From the NCBI RefSeq assembly GCF_024713975.1, contig NC_091097.1, forward strand, positions 6,104,861-6,168,860: 64,000 nt of DNA, written 5' to 3'. Position 1 is the first letter of the stretch. Each line of letters opens with the position of its first letter. The notes below the pieces were generated by a model, which was not told the origin of the DNA, did not search any database, and saw nothing but the letters and a program-made list of their open reading frames with translations. Source of the stretch: Paralichthys olivaceus. Taxonomy: Eukaryota; Chordata; Actinopteri; Pleuronectiformes; Paralichthyidae. This document shows, piece after piece, positions 41,222 through 52,644 of this stretch. The position numbers and the translations under genes are program-made.

Positions 41222-41507
41222 TTGCGCTTGTGCGTCCATGTTTGTGGCAAGTGACAGATAAAATGCTTGTGCGTGTTGCTTGACATAATTTAGCCTGCAT
41301 CGCACACAATACTGAGACGGATGAAGATGGACATTCTGAGTTTGAGAGCATGAGATGAACACATGCACAGACGACACATCGTCTCACCTCGCAGCATCAG
41401 TTCCCCCCCGATTCCCACCCACTTCCCTTTCCCTCTCAACCCCTCCCCCCTTCCCCCCATGAGGTCCTGTGATCTTTCATCCCAGCGTTCCCTGTGAGGG
41501 GGCGGGG

Positions 41508-44500
41508 TCAGTCTGAGGGACAGTTGTAGCTGTTGATCCACAGCAGGTCGTCCAGCACGCCCCAGTGCAGGTAAAGGATGGAGCCCACCACTAGAACATG
41601 CATGATCTGGTGGCTGTTGCACCAGTAGTCAAAGAGGCCCGGGCGGAAGCGCTCCGGGATGCGGGTGATGTTGATGACCCCGCCCAGCACAGCCAGGGCG
41701 TCCATCATGAGGAAGTGGCGTAACGATGTAGGGCTGCCACCACCGACACCCACCCAGCGGAGCAGGAAGAAGGAGAAGCGAAAAAGTGCCTGCCAGGCAA
41801 AGGAGCGCAGCCGGCGAACGCTGCTCCGAGCCGTCACGGCACAGTAGATGGCGTGGCTGGACAGCAGGATGTAGACTAACAGCGTAACGGTGCGGATGAA
41901 CGGGTAGCACAGCAGCGTACTGTAGACAATGGGCAGAGCCCCTGAGACAAGAAAACACACACATGAAAGTCAGCACAGACACCGAGGACTCAACTCAACA
42001 GCAACACAAACACCTGATGGACAAAAGAGGTCAAACTGTCTGAACCTCGAAACACTGCAGCTTTTAGATCTTTTGATGTGCTGTCATGTCCTGAATGGTC
42101 TTTTCATGTGAAAGCTCCGTCACAGTCTCCTGAAAAATTCACTACATCCACAGGCAGAGAGGTCCTGATTTGCTGAAATGTATTAAATGGATTAATCTTG
42201 ATTTATTCAGCCTTCAGTCTTTTCATGGGTAACTACTTTGTTACGGATCATTTAAGAAATTCTAGGCAAATCTGCCAAGTATTTTCTCATGCCAATTTCT
42301 CCTGTCAAAGTTAATAATTCAATGATTTATGTAAATGTAACATCTTTTTGGAAAAGGCCAATAATTTGAAAACAAACTAATACATTTGGCCAATGAGGAG
42401 ATAGTGTACCTCCTCTTTCTGAAGAGGTAAACTCACACAACTTGACTCTGTGCTGCCCTCTAGTGGGTGTATTGCTTCACAACAATGCCAACGTAAAAGA
42501 TTCATGGACGTTTTTTGGCACGGTTACAATATTTGAAACAAACATATCTCAAAATAAATGAGGCTTAATACAGTCTCCTTGGTAAAAAGTATAATTGATG
42601 CTTTAACCCATTTTACTTGTCATAATTGGTGCAGTTGCTTTACGTTAATGTTGGAAAATATAGCATTTAAGTTAAATGAGCACACTGAAATACCAGAGAT
42701 CTAATGTCACACTTCTAATACTTACTGTATTATCAGTATAATGTGGATGGTGAGCCAATCTATAAAGCTTGTATGTTAAGTACATACAGTAATAAATGCA
42801 AAATAATCCACTTGTCATGGTAATATAAGCAGCAAGGACAGATCAATAATCATTTCAGAACTTGGATCATTTATTGCATTGGCCATATGACTTAGCAAAG
42901 CACTAAGCAGTCAGATGTGTTCTGACAAATCAATTTTGGTTCACCTCCAAGCATATAAGCAATACTTCCCTGGTAAATCAGTCACAATCAATAAAGGAAA
43001 TTCCACCCATAAAGTAAAACAGACAGAACAGCAGCTCACAATGACTCAGTGATGATAAACGGTCAAGAAATCTGCTGAGCTTCCGAGATAAGACACTCAC
43101 CCAGCGTGTTGATCATGCAGATTCCACACACGTCGAGTTTGAGGAGGGTGTGGTAGACGGGCTCCCCTCCCTCATGGTTCATGAAGAGGTGGTATAGCAC
43201 AGAACCCAGCTGGGGTGACAGGCAGGCCAGGAAGTGCACCACGCCCAGCCACGTGACACTGATCTGAGACCAGGGGATGTTGAGAGGCAGCAGCACCAGA
43301 AAGCAAACCAAAGGAATGCCTGAGGGGCAGAAAGGTGAAGACACAACACAGGTTATTACCAAAGACTTCATAAAATAATGGACGTAGACTCTGCATCCAG
43401 AAGGTGAGGCCAATGCAAGCCTGAAACCTGTATCCTCTGGAGTACATCTTTACAGTTTGTAAATTATAGTCCCATTTAAAGTCAAATAAACAATAAAGCA
43501 CTGTATGCATGTGACTGACGAGTACTACCGTGCAATGGGAGCAGGTCACAGTGGTGGGCTGTTCTGGTTTAAATATCACAAGATGGCGCTAGACAACATT
43601 TTTAACTCAAGGCTTAAAAACGGCAGCTCACAAACCAATGGTGACATCACGGTGGGTTGACACATTATTTTGTTTGCTTGTTGGTTTGTCAGCAAGATTG
43701 CATAAGAAATACTGAACTTGTTTAATTGAAACTTGGTGGGAGGGTTGAACATGTGCCTTAGAAGAACTTGTTCAATTTTGGCGTTTTCTTTTTTCTCTTC
43801 CTTTAACACTGCAAGATTGGACATTTTTTCTGACATTTTCATAGATTTCCCTGGGAATAATTAATGCATCTTGATGAGAAAATATGTTGTGCCTTGGCAG
43901 AGGTATTCCAGTTAAAGTAAACTTCACCTCAGCTGTTACAGATCAAGCTCATGTTTTGCATCTCAAAACACCTGAAACACAATAAGTCACGCACCTGACA
44001 AAGGTAGTTTACTTTTTGCAAAATATTCTGTGTGTGATTACACATTTCTGACAATAAAATCTGTAAAACAACTTTAGAAAGATTGATCCTGTTTGAAGTT
44101 TCTTCTTGGGGGCGTCCTGCGATTGACGAGAAACAAGAGCTTGAGGTAATGTGCATGCTGGTATGAAGACCATCGGCTTGAGCGCGATTAAATAAGAAGG
44201 AGACTTTGACCAAAGCAAATTACGGTGTCATGTTTATTTTGATGGATTGTCTCACTCTGGCTCTCTCTGAGCCTGTGGACATTGGATTTTTAAAAACTGC
44301 ACAAGAATGAGTAGGTGTGAAGGGACTTCCTGCTGAGTGTGTGCAGACACCAGCAAGAATAATGCACAGGAGTGCAGAGGAATGCTACATGATTGGCACA
44401 AACTTATCAGTGTAACCCTGAAAGAACGACAAGGTTCACACTAAGACCTTTTTCTGATGCAGCAAAGGGCCCATACTGCTGATGGCTACAAACAGGGGGG

Positions 44501-45620
44501 CGCGCCGTGAAATTTGATCCATGTACAGTTGTAACTATCAGTTTTCACCCTGCGACACATATATCCCACTCCCTTCCACCTATTTTCACCCACTCTGCCT
44601 TTCCCAATGTCAAGGCGTGTGTCCTCGCCAGGTGATGCAGGCGACGGCATCTACTGTAACACATCTATTTTAAGTGTGTTATCTGTGCTCCTCCCCCCAC
44701 TCGTCCTGAGCCAACTGGCTGGAGAGGACCTCCTCCAGAGGCCCACAGCACGTACGTGGTAAAGCAGCTGTGGGCTGACGTTCTTAGGTCTAAAACAAAG
44801 CAGCTCATTAATCTAAGCTGAACTGTTGTTACAGAATTTTGGGAAAATTAGACAAAAGCTTGGTGGATTAAACATCACTGACTTAAATAGGCAATGATGT
44901 TAATGGTGCTTTTGACGTCACATGCTCCTGACGTCACTGGAGTGTTATAAAGACTTCCAAGCTCCACTTCCCCGATGATCACTGCGGTGCTTTATTCTGT
45001 GAAACAACGACCTTCACCCTGAGGAAGTGGCCAGACTCAGCGAGCACAGATGAAGTGATACACTCTCTCACGCTATAGGGTATGTCTAGTTGGAGGTTAA
45101 GAGGGCAAATGGTTACAAGTCTTGCACTGCGTACCACACTAACGGAAGCCAGATCACTATCAAGCTGACACCCCAGTTTACCTCTGGCTGATCAGACTGA
45201 CACATTACTGCAATCAAATTTGGATTGCTCCAACCTATTAAAAGAATGGCAGGTTGTGTAACTATGACATTTTGGACCAGATTAAAAAAAACTAAAACTG
45301 TTATTAGTTGAGCAACAAAGCTGGTAAATATCATCTAAAATGAACGGTTTTGCACACACAATATAAAATCTATAATGGCTTTAATCTAAAAAGTGCTTTT
45401 CTGTTTCCATCCTCACCCGAATTGTCTTCCTAGGAAAAGTGTGAGTGGCTTGATGAAATATTTATATCTATATATTTATATCTATATATTTATATCTATG
45501 TATTTATATATACACACACACACACACACATTATAATATTACAGATGTGTTAATGTTGAAGTAGCATTGTTACTGCCGCTTGGGAGGCAGGGTAAATTAT
45601 ATATATATTTCTATAGATAT

Positions 45621-45657
<37 letters not shown>

Positions 45658-46926
45658 TATTCAACCAGTCAGTCAAACTGGTGACATGGCTGATAATTTG
45701 TTAATGATATACATAATGATATTTATTTTACATCATTGAAAGCAAAAAGTGTGGGGGGGCAAAAAAGTAAAACATTAACTTGTAACAGCTTCTCGTGTGA
45801 GATGACTTGCTTCGGGTATTGGAAATTTTTTATGTGTCTTAAAACAAATGACACTGATTAATCTAAAAAACAATTTGCAGATTGATCAATCATATTCTTA
45901 AATAATTGTAAGTTGCAGCCTTTTCATGTTATTTACTGTTGGGTTGTTCAGTGTTTAACAGTGCAGTGTATTTTATAATTTTACCACACATGTTTATTTC
46001 ATATGTAAAATCATAATCAGAGAGGTATCAAGTTGTTTAAGTATGTTTGTTAAAGTTTAAGTTCAGTAATAGGTGAAATGTTTTTCTTTGAGTTGATATG
46101 CAGTAAAGTTACATGTAAATATAATAAATGCACACAGGGATATGTTCATTTCTGATTGATGTTTTAGTTGCTTAATGATAAATAACATGTCTTGGAAAGT
46201 CTGAAAGCAACAAAGTCTCTTTTTAAATATGAATGTAATTTATAATCAAAATTGTTTCCATGCATATTTTGTCAACTGATTAATTGATTAATTGTCTAAT
46301 ATTCTAACTCTGTTCAAGTACAGTACTTGGTTACTTTTTCACTAATGAATGTGTATTCGGGAGTACACACCTTTCACCAAAAAATTCAAAGCATGTAAAA
46401 CTTGTTATTACTCTCAGATTCACTGGAGGTACTTTGACACTTGGATATATATGAAGGTTATTTGAGTTTTCTGAAACTTTGGACTGTTTAATAAACCAAA
46501 ACAAGCCCATATTTTACTGACTCTCGGCGGACCCACATGAAATATGTATATGTGGTCAAATAGCAAGGGTTAAACTCATGTGAACACTTTGCAGGGTGTG
46601 CAGGCTTCAGTGCAGAGTCTTGGCATCCTTCCTCCTGCAGCTACAGTGCATCTGTACTGGGGGGGGGGGCTTCACACTGAAAGTCACACAGAAATCTCAC
46701 CTGCTGACTAAGCAGCTCCAGAGCTCGGGCTCATCTTTCCTCTCTTGCTCTCATACTCACCGTGAGTGTAGATGTTTCCCAGCTCATTGTGCAGGTAGAA
46801 CAGGCTCCTGATGCAGTCCTGCACGGAGGAGATAGGCCGGTATCCCGTCAGGACGTATCTGTTGAACTGAAGATGTGGAGGTGAACTCGCCCAGTCCAGC
46901 AGCCTGGGTCCGTTTAAAAAAGCCAT
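41508..46926 (-). CDS. paqr4: Progestin and adipoQ receptor family member 4
   Basis: Seven-pass membrane protein of the PAQR superfamily; PAQR4 acts in the Golgi, where it is linked to ceramide metabolism. Three coding exons (minus), 46926-46761, 43319-43101 and 41941-41508, total 819 nt or 272 residues; human PAQR4 has 273. All phases fit. The conserved N-terminus is MAFLNGPRLLDWASSPPHLQF. PAQR motifs are intact: NELGNIYTHG (motif 1, residues about 47-56), SVLYHLFMNH (motif 2 with the metal-binding His), and YWCNSHQIMH (motif 3 with the His pair) near the C-terminus. I chose the start at 46926 because it matches the family start. An in-frame ATG at 47034 would add 36 mostly hydrophobic residues. 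Confidence 0.96.
43650..43885 (+). repeat. Interspersed repeat, family A (sense copy) in paqr4 intron 1
   Basis: Shows GTTTGTCAGCAAGATTGCAT, GAAACTTGGTGGGAGGGTTG and CATCTTGATGAGAAAATA in the same order as the other copies. It spans an intronic stretch close to exon 2. Confidence 0.6.
45455..45653. repeat. TATATCTA minisatellite, (CA)n and (TA)n tracts
   Basis: A 14-bp TATATCTATATATT unit repeats about three times, followed by (CA)n at 45511-45530 and, after a gap, (TA)n at 45624-45653. All lie in paqr4 intron 1. Confidence 0.85.
46659..46669. repeat. Homopolymer G run (11 G)
   Basis: Run of G on the plus strand in paqr4 intron 1, 90 bp from the exon 1 donor. Confidence 0.85.
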
Positions 46927-47900
46927 AGCAAACAGGACGGTTAAAATGACGCCGCCGAACAAGTAGAAAACGGACTGTATACCTATGTACACGTTGAGTA
47001 AGATTATTGCAACGAAAACCTTATGGGATACCATTGGTGTTGGTGTTTGTTGGGGCTCTTTATAATGTGCTGTTAGCCGCCTAGCTTGGCGCTAGCGGGC
47101 TCCCGTCAAGTCTCTAGGCTACCCGGCGGCGGTGTGTCCGCGCTGCCGCTGTTTGCTCTGAACCGCCGGTACCTGTGCGAGTGTCATCCGCGGGGCTGGA
47201 GACAGACACGGGCAGCCACGTACATGGTGCAGCCTCGGCACGGTCATTACACTTGGCATGAAAAATCAAAAAGTCAGTGCGGCACCTTCAAGAGACACTG
47301 GAGGCTCCTCGTCATGTTAACGCCGCTTCCTCGTTGGTTAGCATTCCGCAGCAGGAGCGGCAGCGCAGGCTCGAACGCGTGCCGGACAGGGATGCTGTGT
47401 GAGCCGCTGGTCCATCCGCCTCCAGAGGATGCTAGCTTGGTCCTAGCGGTCACACTTGCAGTGGAGGACTAGCAGGTCACACCGGACTCACTTCAATGGA
47501 AGGGTTCATGTGCCCAGGTCCGCTCAGTGGGATGGTGACTAGCTTTCATAAGGCTATTTAAAAAAAAAAAAAAATGATGAGCTCCGTGATTGTGAAGCGG
47601 AGATTTGGGGAATGACTGCGGGGCTAGCGAGCCGGAAAGTCGGCTACCGACGTCCTGTGAGTGGAGCCGAGGGGGCTGGTGTTTGAACCGACTGACCCCG
47701 AGCACACGCGGTGAAGTCCGGACAGGTTGAATTCAGCTCCTCCAACAGCAGTTTGATGAGATTAGGTGCCGCCATTATTCCAGTGTGTCTGTGTCCCTTG
47801 CAGCGCGGAGTGTTCCCGGCGGCCTCAGCTCTCCCGCACCGCTCCACGCCACCGCCAAGTTATCTGGATTCATCAACCAATCACGTCCGGTCAAGCATTT
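46927..47900 (-). promoter_or_regulatory. paqr4: paqr4 5' UTR and CpG-rich promoter
   Basis: Stretch with many CpGs from about 47080 to 47880. A CCAAT box (plus-strand CCAATC) lies near 47877. A second short coding-looking frame (47775-47644) lies inside it and is listed separately. The direction of other promoter activity cannot be read. Confidence 0.5.
47644..47775 (-). other. Unassigned 43-codon frame in the paqr4 CpG region
   Basis: The start context ATAATGGCG gives MAAPNLIKLLLEELNSTCPD and a further 23 residues before TAG at 47646-47644. An upstream in-frame ATG at 47847 exists. A possible donor (CGGG|GTCAGT) interrupts it. I do not recognise the protein. It could be an alternative first exon, an upstream ORF in a longer paqr4 leader, or chance. 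Confidence 0.25.
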
Positions 47901-48758
47901 TCAAAATAAAACCCGAATCAGTGAATCTGCACGATGTTAAGTTTTGATTCTGGTTCCCATAACTCATTCCCTTGTTTTACACATACTCGTTAAAAGCCTC
48001 TATCATTTTTAAAAGCCATTTCAGACACGTGAGGCCTTTAATTTAACAGTCAAAACGCAAAAAAGGGCAATTTTCCCCATCCTCCCTGCCCGTGTGGACC
48101 AGACCTCCTTCAAACACTACTAGTTTCATCTAAATTTGTCAAATCTGGATGAGATAAACCCACAATACACTATTTTTTAAAAATCTTTAGATTTGTTAAA
48201 AACGTATTTTATTACATTTGTGAGAATACCCCCAAAAGCAATGTTTTTGTGTTTTCTTCCCAATCAGACCACATTGGACTGGGGTGTAAATCAAAAAACA
48301 CTCAAATAAGGCCTACATTGTAGAGGAGAATAATATAGTTTCAGTTTCTTGTTAAACTGTTATTAAATTTGTTTAAACATCAAAAAGGTTATCCCAATCC
48401 AACCACATTGGTCTATGTTTAGATCCAAATCCACTATATTTAGAATGTTAAATCAGGCCTAGAGTAAGAGTGAGAGTGTAAAAACACTTTAAATATATAT
48501 TTTGGCTTGTAAAACCTTAATTATATTTGTGAAAACACTAATATGATAAAGGTAAACGGTAATTTCACAATGTTTTCCCAATTCGACAACACTGGATGAG
48601 GTCGAGATCAAAAATCATAATAGTTAGATTTGTCAAATAAGGAGCAGTGTAAAATTATTCTCAAGTACAGTTTGAGTCATTTACTGTATTTAATCAAACA
48701 CACATTTTTTAAATTTTAATTTCACAGCTTTTTCTTACCAAGACCAAATCCAGATCAT

Positions 48759-49732
48759 TTAATGGGATAGTTTACCCAAAAATGAAAATTCACTCATCAT
48801 CAACCCCCCTCATCACCACTATGTAAATGGAGGGTTGGGTGAATAAACACTTTTGGAGTTTCAGGGGTAAACAGCGTTGCAACCAAATCTTATAGATTGA
48901 AGGGGTTGCATCTTCAAACAGAAAAGAACAACAGAAAATAAGCACAACATACCTCCGTACTGCTCTTGTGGTGTTATCCAAGTGTCTGGAAGCACTGACA
49001 TTCAAATTCGACTCGAAACTGCATTTCATTTACACCAGGGGTCACCAACACGGTGCCTGCGAGCACCAGGTAGCCCCCAAGGACCACATGAGTAGCCCGC
49101 AGGCCTGTTCTAAAAATAATACAACTCACCAGTGAGCTGCGTCTAAAATTTGATATGCGTTTCTAATTAAATGTAATTATTTACTTTTAATACTATCAAA
49201 TTTTTATTCTCATGTTGAATTTGACTATTGACTATGATTTGTTAAAAGGGTTTGTCAGTGGCTAGTGAAAATGGAACATTTTTCTTATGAAATGTTGTAG
49301 TGATCATCTGAAAATTTAAACATTAATAATAAAGTGTAATATATAACTAAAGGTAAAGTGAGCAAATGTGTTATTTCAGAAGAGTGTATCAAACTGGTAG
49401 CCCTTTGTATGACTCAGTACCCATGAAGTAGCTCTCAGTTTCAAAAGGGTTGGTGACCCCTGATTTACACCATGTTTTTAGCCTAAATGTTTGCTTCGCA
49501 CACACCGCACAAACTCACACCTCCATGCTTTCGCCCAAGGGGCACATGATGATGTTCAATAACTGCAGTAAAGATGTTCTTACTTATATTGAATTTGGCT
49601 GCAACAATGTTTAACCCTGAAACTCCAGATGGGTTTTGTGGACTCAAACACTTCACCCACCCCTATATCAGCATGATAGTGGTGAGTACATAATGAGTGA
49701 AATTTCAATTTTGGGTGAAACATCCCTTTAAA
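48759..49732. mobile_element. Inverted-repeat MITE (about 540 bp) interrupted by a hAT-type insertion
   Basis: The left end TTAATGGGATAGTTTACCCA plus AAAATGAAAATTCACTCAT pairs with the right end ATGAGTGAAATTTCAATTTTGGGTGAA...CATCCCTTTAA. Interior symmetric pieces such as TTTCAGGGGTAAACAG and CCCTGAAACTCCAGA also pair. I recognise this as a common percomorph element. Removing the nested insertion at 49036-49470 restores the expected order. Confidence 0.75.
49036..49462. mobile_element. Nonautonomous hAT-type transposon with 8-bp target duplication
   Basis: The terminal inverted repeats are CAGGGGTCACCAACACGG (left) and its near mirror GGGTTGGTGACCCCTG (right). Identical 8-bp flanks ATTTACAC lie at 49028-49035 and 49463-49470. 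The 8-bp duplication and CAGGGGT ends fit the hAT superfamily. It is 427 bp long and has no transposase frame. Confidence 0.85.
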
Positions 49733-50394
49733 CCTTTTATTACTTTGGAGGAGGCAACAGTAAACTGCATTTTTGTTCTCATTAGTATCAGTTAAAGTTT
49801 CAGGAAATTAAAAGTATTCTTAAAAGTGGTTTAATGTGATTTCGCAACAATAACTTGAAACATAGAGAATGAGTCACCATTGGAACCTGACACCCTCTCT
49901 TCTCCACCCCCTGTCCTTTGTATGATTGTGCACATATTGAACCTGTGAACCAGTACTACCTTGTTGGAATAAAATACCTGGCATCACTAAGTCCGGTCTT
50001 TCAAAGCACATAAAAAAATACTTTATTTTACAGAGTACATTTTATTTTGTAGGTGCACCCTCTCCACTTCTGGTCTTATTTTGGTTGACCGGCTGTTGAC
50101 CGACTTGGTTGTGTAAATGCCAACACTGATTTAGAAGCATTTTACTTATCACCAGAGAAATTATTTTTGTTGTAAAATATTATTCGTAAGTTTTCACTAA
50201 TAAAAAATAAATTAATTGCAGCAACATGCATCTTTATCTACTGTAGTAATATCAGATTTAAAAAATAGGTCAGCCCTTCAGCGATATCTCCAATGGTCTA
50301 GATGTAGACCAGAGAAAGAAAATACTATTTATAACTCTGATTTATGGTCCGATTTCCCCCCAGATTTGAATGATTATTTAAGCATTGGTTTTTG

Positions 50395-50545
50395 AGGGAA
50401 AAATTCATGGATCTTAATGAGAAAAATTTTTACATTATTTTCACATTTAGGAGACTGATATCAATGAATACAGGAAGTTTCATGTAGATGAAAAAAACTG
50501 AATAGTGGATTTAAATGGTGGTTTCATAGGGGCAGTAGGCTTTTT
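50395..50545 (+). repeat. Interspersed repeat, family A fragment (3' part)
   Basis: Begins AATTCATGGATCTTAATGAG and includes GGAGACTGATATCAATGAAT and GTGGTTTCATAGGGGCAGTA. It matches the part of family A downstream of the CATGGATCTTGATG motif. It lies directly left of the perforin fragment. Confidence 0.5.
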
Positions 50546-50554
50546 TCAACCACT

Positions 50555-50620
50555 GTTCAGTAACATATTTTAGCACAAATTCAGACAAAAGGCCGGATCC
50601 ACTTTCTTTAACAGTGTGAG
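50555..50620 (+). repeat. 66-bp direct repeat, left copy
   Basis: GTTCAGTAACATATTTTAGC through ACAGTGTGAG. A second copy at 50850-50915 differs at only a few bases. The two flank the perforin exon fragment. The part TCCACTTTCTTTAACAGTGT resembles interspersed family A. Confidence 0.8.
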
Positions 50621-50850
50621 ATCAATCTAGACGTTAATGTGGGTCAAAGAAGCGGCTCACTGATGTTGGCTGGTGCCCATTCTAAACTGGCTGAGTATTC
50701 TATGGAAAAGACCAAGAAGGACAAGTTCAGTTTCACAAGTCAAAGTATATCCTGTGAGTATTACAGGTAAGAAGATGACAAATCAGCTTAAGCTTTTCTC
50801 TACACACTCCTTAAATAAATGCAAAACTCTTATTCACTCCTAACATTCTG
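50619..50850 (+). pseudogene. Perforin-1 exon/intron fragment (duplicated piece)
   Basis: About 97% identical to 53030-53260, the 3' part of the first coding exon of the perforin gene (about 148 nt), its donor, and the first 83 nt of the following intron. I count roughly six substitutions and one 1-bp indel. Intron sequence is included, so it is a DNA-level copy and not a retrocopy. It has no start, no upstream exon and no partner exons, so it cannot make perforin. The fragment's own reading frame has no stop before the copied donor. Confidence 0.9.
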
Positions 50851-50915
50851 TTCAGTAACATATTTGAGCACAGATTCAGACAAAAGGCCAGATCCACTTT
50901 CTTTAACAGTGTGAA
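50850..50915 (+). repeat. 66-bp direct repeat, right copy
   Basis: Second copy of the 50555-50620 sequence at an offset of 295 bp, immediately after the perforin fragment. Confidence 0.8.
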
Positions 50916-51330
50916 ATAAGGTGCTCTCTACAAAGTGCCATTGTAGCTCAGATTGTCATTGTTCAGTGTTGCTTTGATTCACCACCATGTCTTCTTCAAA
51001 GCTCATGCTTTTACCGTAGCCACTTTGTCTTTGAGATCTACTTTGGCAATTAATCACGAATGTGTCACACTCTCCTGTTCTCATAGTCCTCGACCACAGC
51101 CCACCACCACTACAGAGAAATGATAGGTTTGTGGTCTCTGGTTCGTTAGTGACTGGAAAGCCAGCCTTTACTTTCATGTTGTCACCATTAGTTTGAGTTT
51201 ATCTGCAGACAACCAGCTCCTCCCACTCAACAACACTTCTGCTCAACATCGATGAAACTGTCCAACCACATTTCCTCTGTTCTCTTGTAGACCACCGTCA
51301 CCTCGTCCCCATCAGCCCCCTCTAACCTGC

Positions 51331-51408
51331 TTTTTTAAACGTATAAATTCAAAGCTCTGACATTCATGCTCGCAGTCAGTTTCTGCAGCAGTTACAGGCA
51401 AGATTGAG
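51331..51408 (+). promoter_or_regulatory. prf1: Probable perforin promoter and noncoding first exon
   Basis: An AT-rich TATA-like stretch (TTTTTTAAACGTATAAATTC) lies at about 51332-51351. Roughly 30-60 nt later comes a donor ATTGAG|GTGAGT, last exon base 51408. The matching acceptor (CCCATCCCAG, ending at 52640) lies four bases before the perforin start codon. Inferred from signals and spacing. Confidence 0.5.
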
Positions 51409-52044
51409 GTGAGTCTGTGCTGACGTGTTTATATTAAGATATCCTTGCATGTATTACTTGGTCTTTCTGTAGTCATGTCACGTTTTTAAGTCCATTACTG
51501 TATAGATACATGTAATAATGAGAGCTGTAAGAGGAACATTTGTATGTCTGTCTATATAAAGTCGAATCAACTTAAAATATTGAATTTTATTCAACTCAGT
51601 TCGTTTTTCTATGCAGAACTCATAAAACAACATTTAACTTTTTAACTTCTGTAAACACCCACAGGGTCCCCTTTAAATGCCGGGTGCAGGTGTATATTTT
51701 GATTAATAACCGACAGTTCCAAATAAATGCCGGGTCTAATTAATTTTTTTAAAATCAAAGAAGAAGACATGACCACTGACACTGCACGTTTTTCTTTTTC
51801 GCCTTTTTCATGTATTGTTCTTGCTTTCTGATGATCGCCATGGCTCCGGTGCAGCAAAAAAATAAAAAGTACCACTTGAAATTCAAACTTTCTGTCGTAA
51901 AATATGCAGAGAAAAACTTGGGGAAGCAGCCGCTAGACATTTCTCTGTCGACCCCAAGAGAGTGAGAGATTGGTGGAAAAATAAAACTGAGCTTCAGCGT
52001 CTGTCCGAGGAGGACAGCAAAGGGGCCAGGCTGCCTAGTGGAGG

Positions 52045-52195
52045 TAGGAAGAAGGCTAGCGAGTCTCCTATAAGACAGATATGGTTTTATTGTTGTCTAC
52101 ATTTATTTGTCTGTCCATTATTAGCTGGACGGATTACCAAGAAACTGGGTGGAAGGGTGTAGTATCGGTCAGGGAAGACTCCATTAAATTTGCAG
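52045..52195 (+). repeat. Interspersed repeat, family A fragment in perforin intron 1
   Basis: GGACGGATTACCAAGAAACT, GGTGGAAGGGTGTAGTATCG and CTCCATTAAATTTGCAGTTC echo the core of family A in sense orientation. It ends where the next repeat begins. Confidence 0.5.
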
Positions 52196-52425
52196 TTCGA
52201 AGACAGTCCAAAGACATACAGATTGGGGTTAGGTTAATTGGAGACTCTAAATTGTCCACAAGTGTGAAAAGTTTTTTTTATGTTGGCCAAGTGATATGCT
52301 GGCAACCTATAAAGGCTGTACCCTGCCTCTCGCCCTATGTCAGCTGGGATAAGCTACAGTTTACCACGCAATGCTTAAAGGATAAGCAATACAGATAATG
52401 GATGGAAAGATGGATGGATGGCCGA
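52196..52425 (+). repeat. Interspersed repeat ending in a GGAT-rich tail
   Basis: ACAGATTGGGGTTAGGTTAA, CTGTACCCTGCCTCTCGCCC, CAGCTGGGATAAGCTACAGT and a terminal ATGGATGGAAAGATGGATGG. I recognise this from a very common teleost repeat. No reading frame. Confidence 0.65.
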
Positions 52426-52644
52426 GGAAATTGAATCCTACACCTCAGCAAAAGCAGCATAAAGGCCCAATAAACAACATAACATGATTTCCAGAGTCAA
52501 AAGACACAAATCACAGAAATCACAGTTTTAAGATTAGTGGGAAATGTGTGGCATTTAAAAAGGAGAGTGACACATGCAGTGAGCCACTGTTCACTGTGTT
52601 AAACTGCTTTACTTATATTTGTTTCCATCTCCCATCCCAGCAGC

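Larger units (their letters stand above)
37113..41507 (-). other. paqr4: Probable paqr4 3' UTR (about 4.4 kb)
   Basis: No coding exon was recognised between the paqr4 stop and a strong minus-strand poly(A) signal (AATAAA at 37118-37113, in GTGCAATAAACTGAAG). The strand is AT-rich with few alternative signals; a shorter UTR ending near 38660 is possible. It contains a 17-base C run at 38727-38743, a family B transposon at 39255-39528 and a (GT)n tract near 41174. The length is inferred from the signal, not from transcript data. Confidence 0.4.

Noticed and set aside
47086-47472. 128-codon plus-strand frame upstream of paqr4
   Set aside because: CpG-island frame of low information; no plus-strand exons follow and no homology is recognised.
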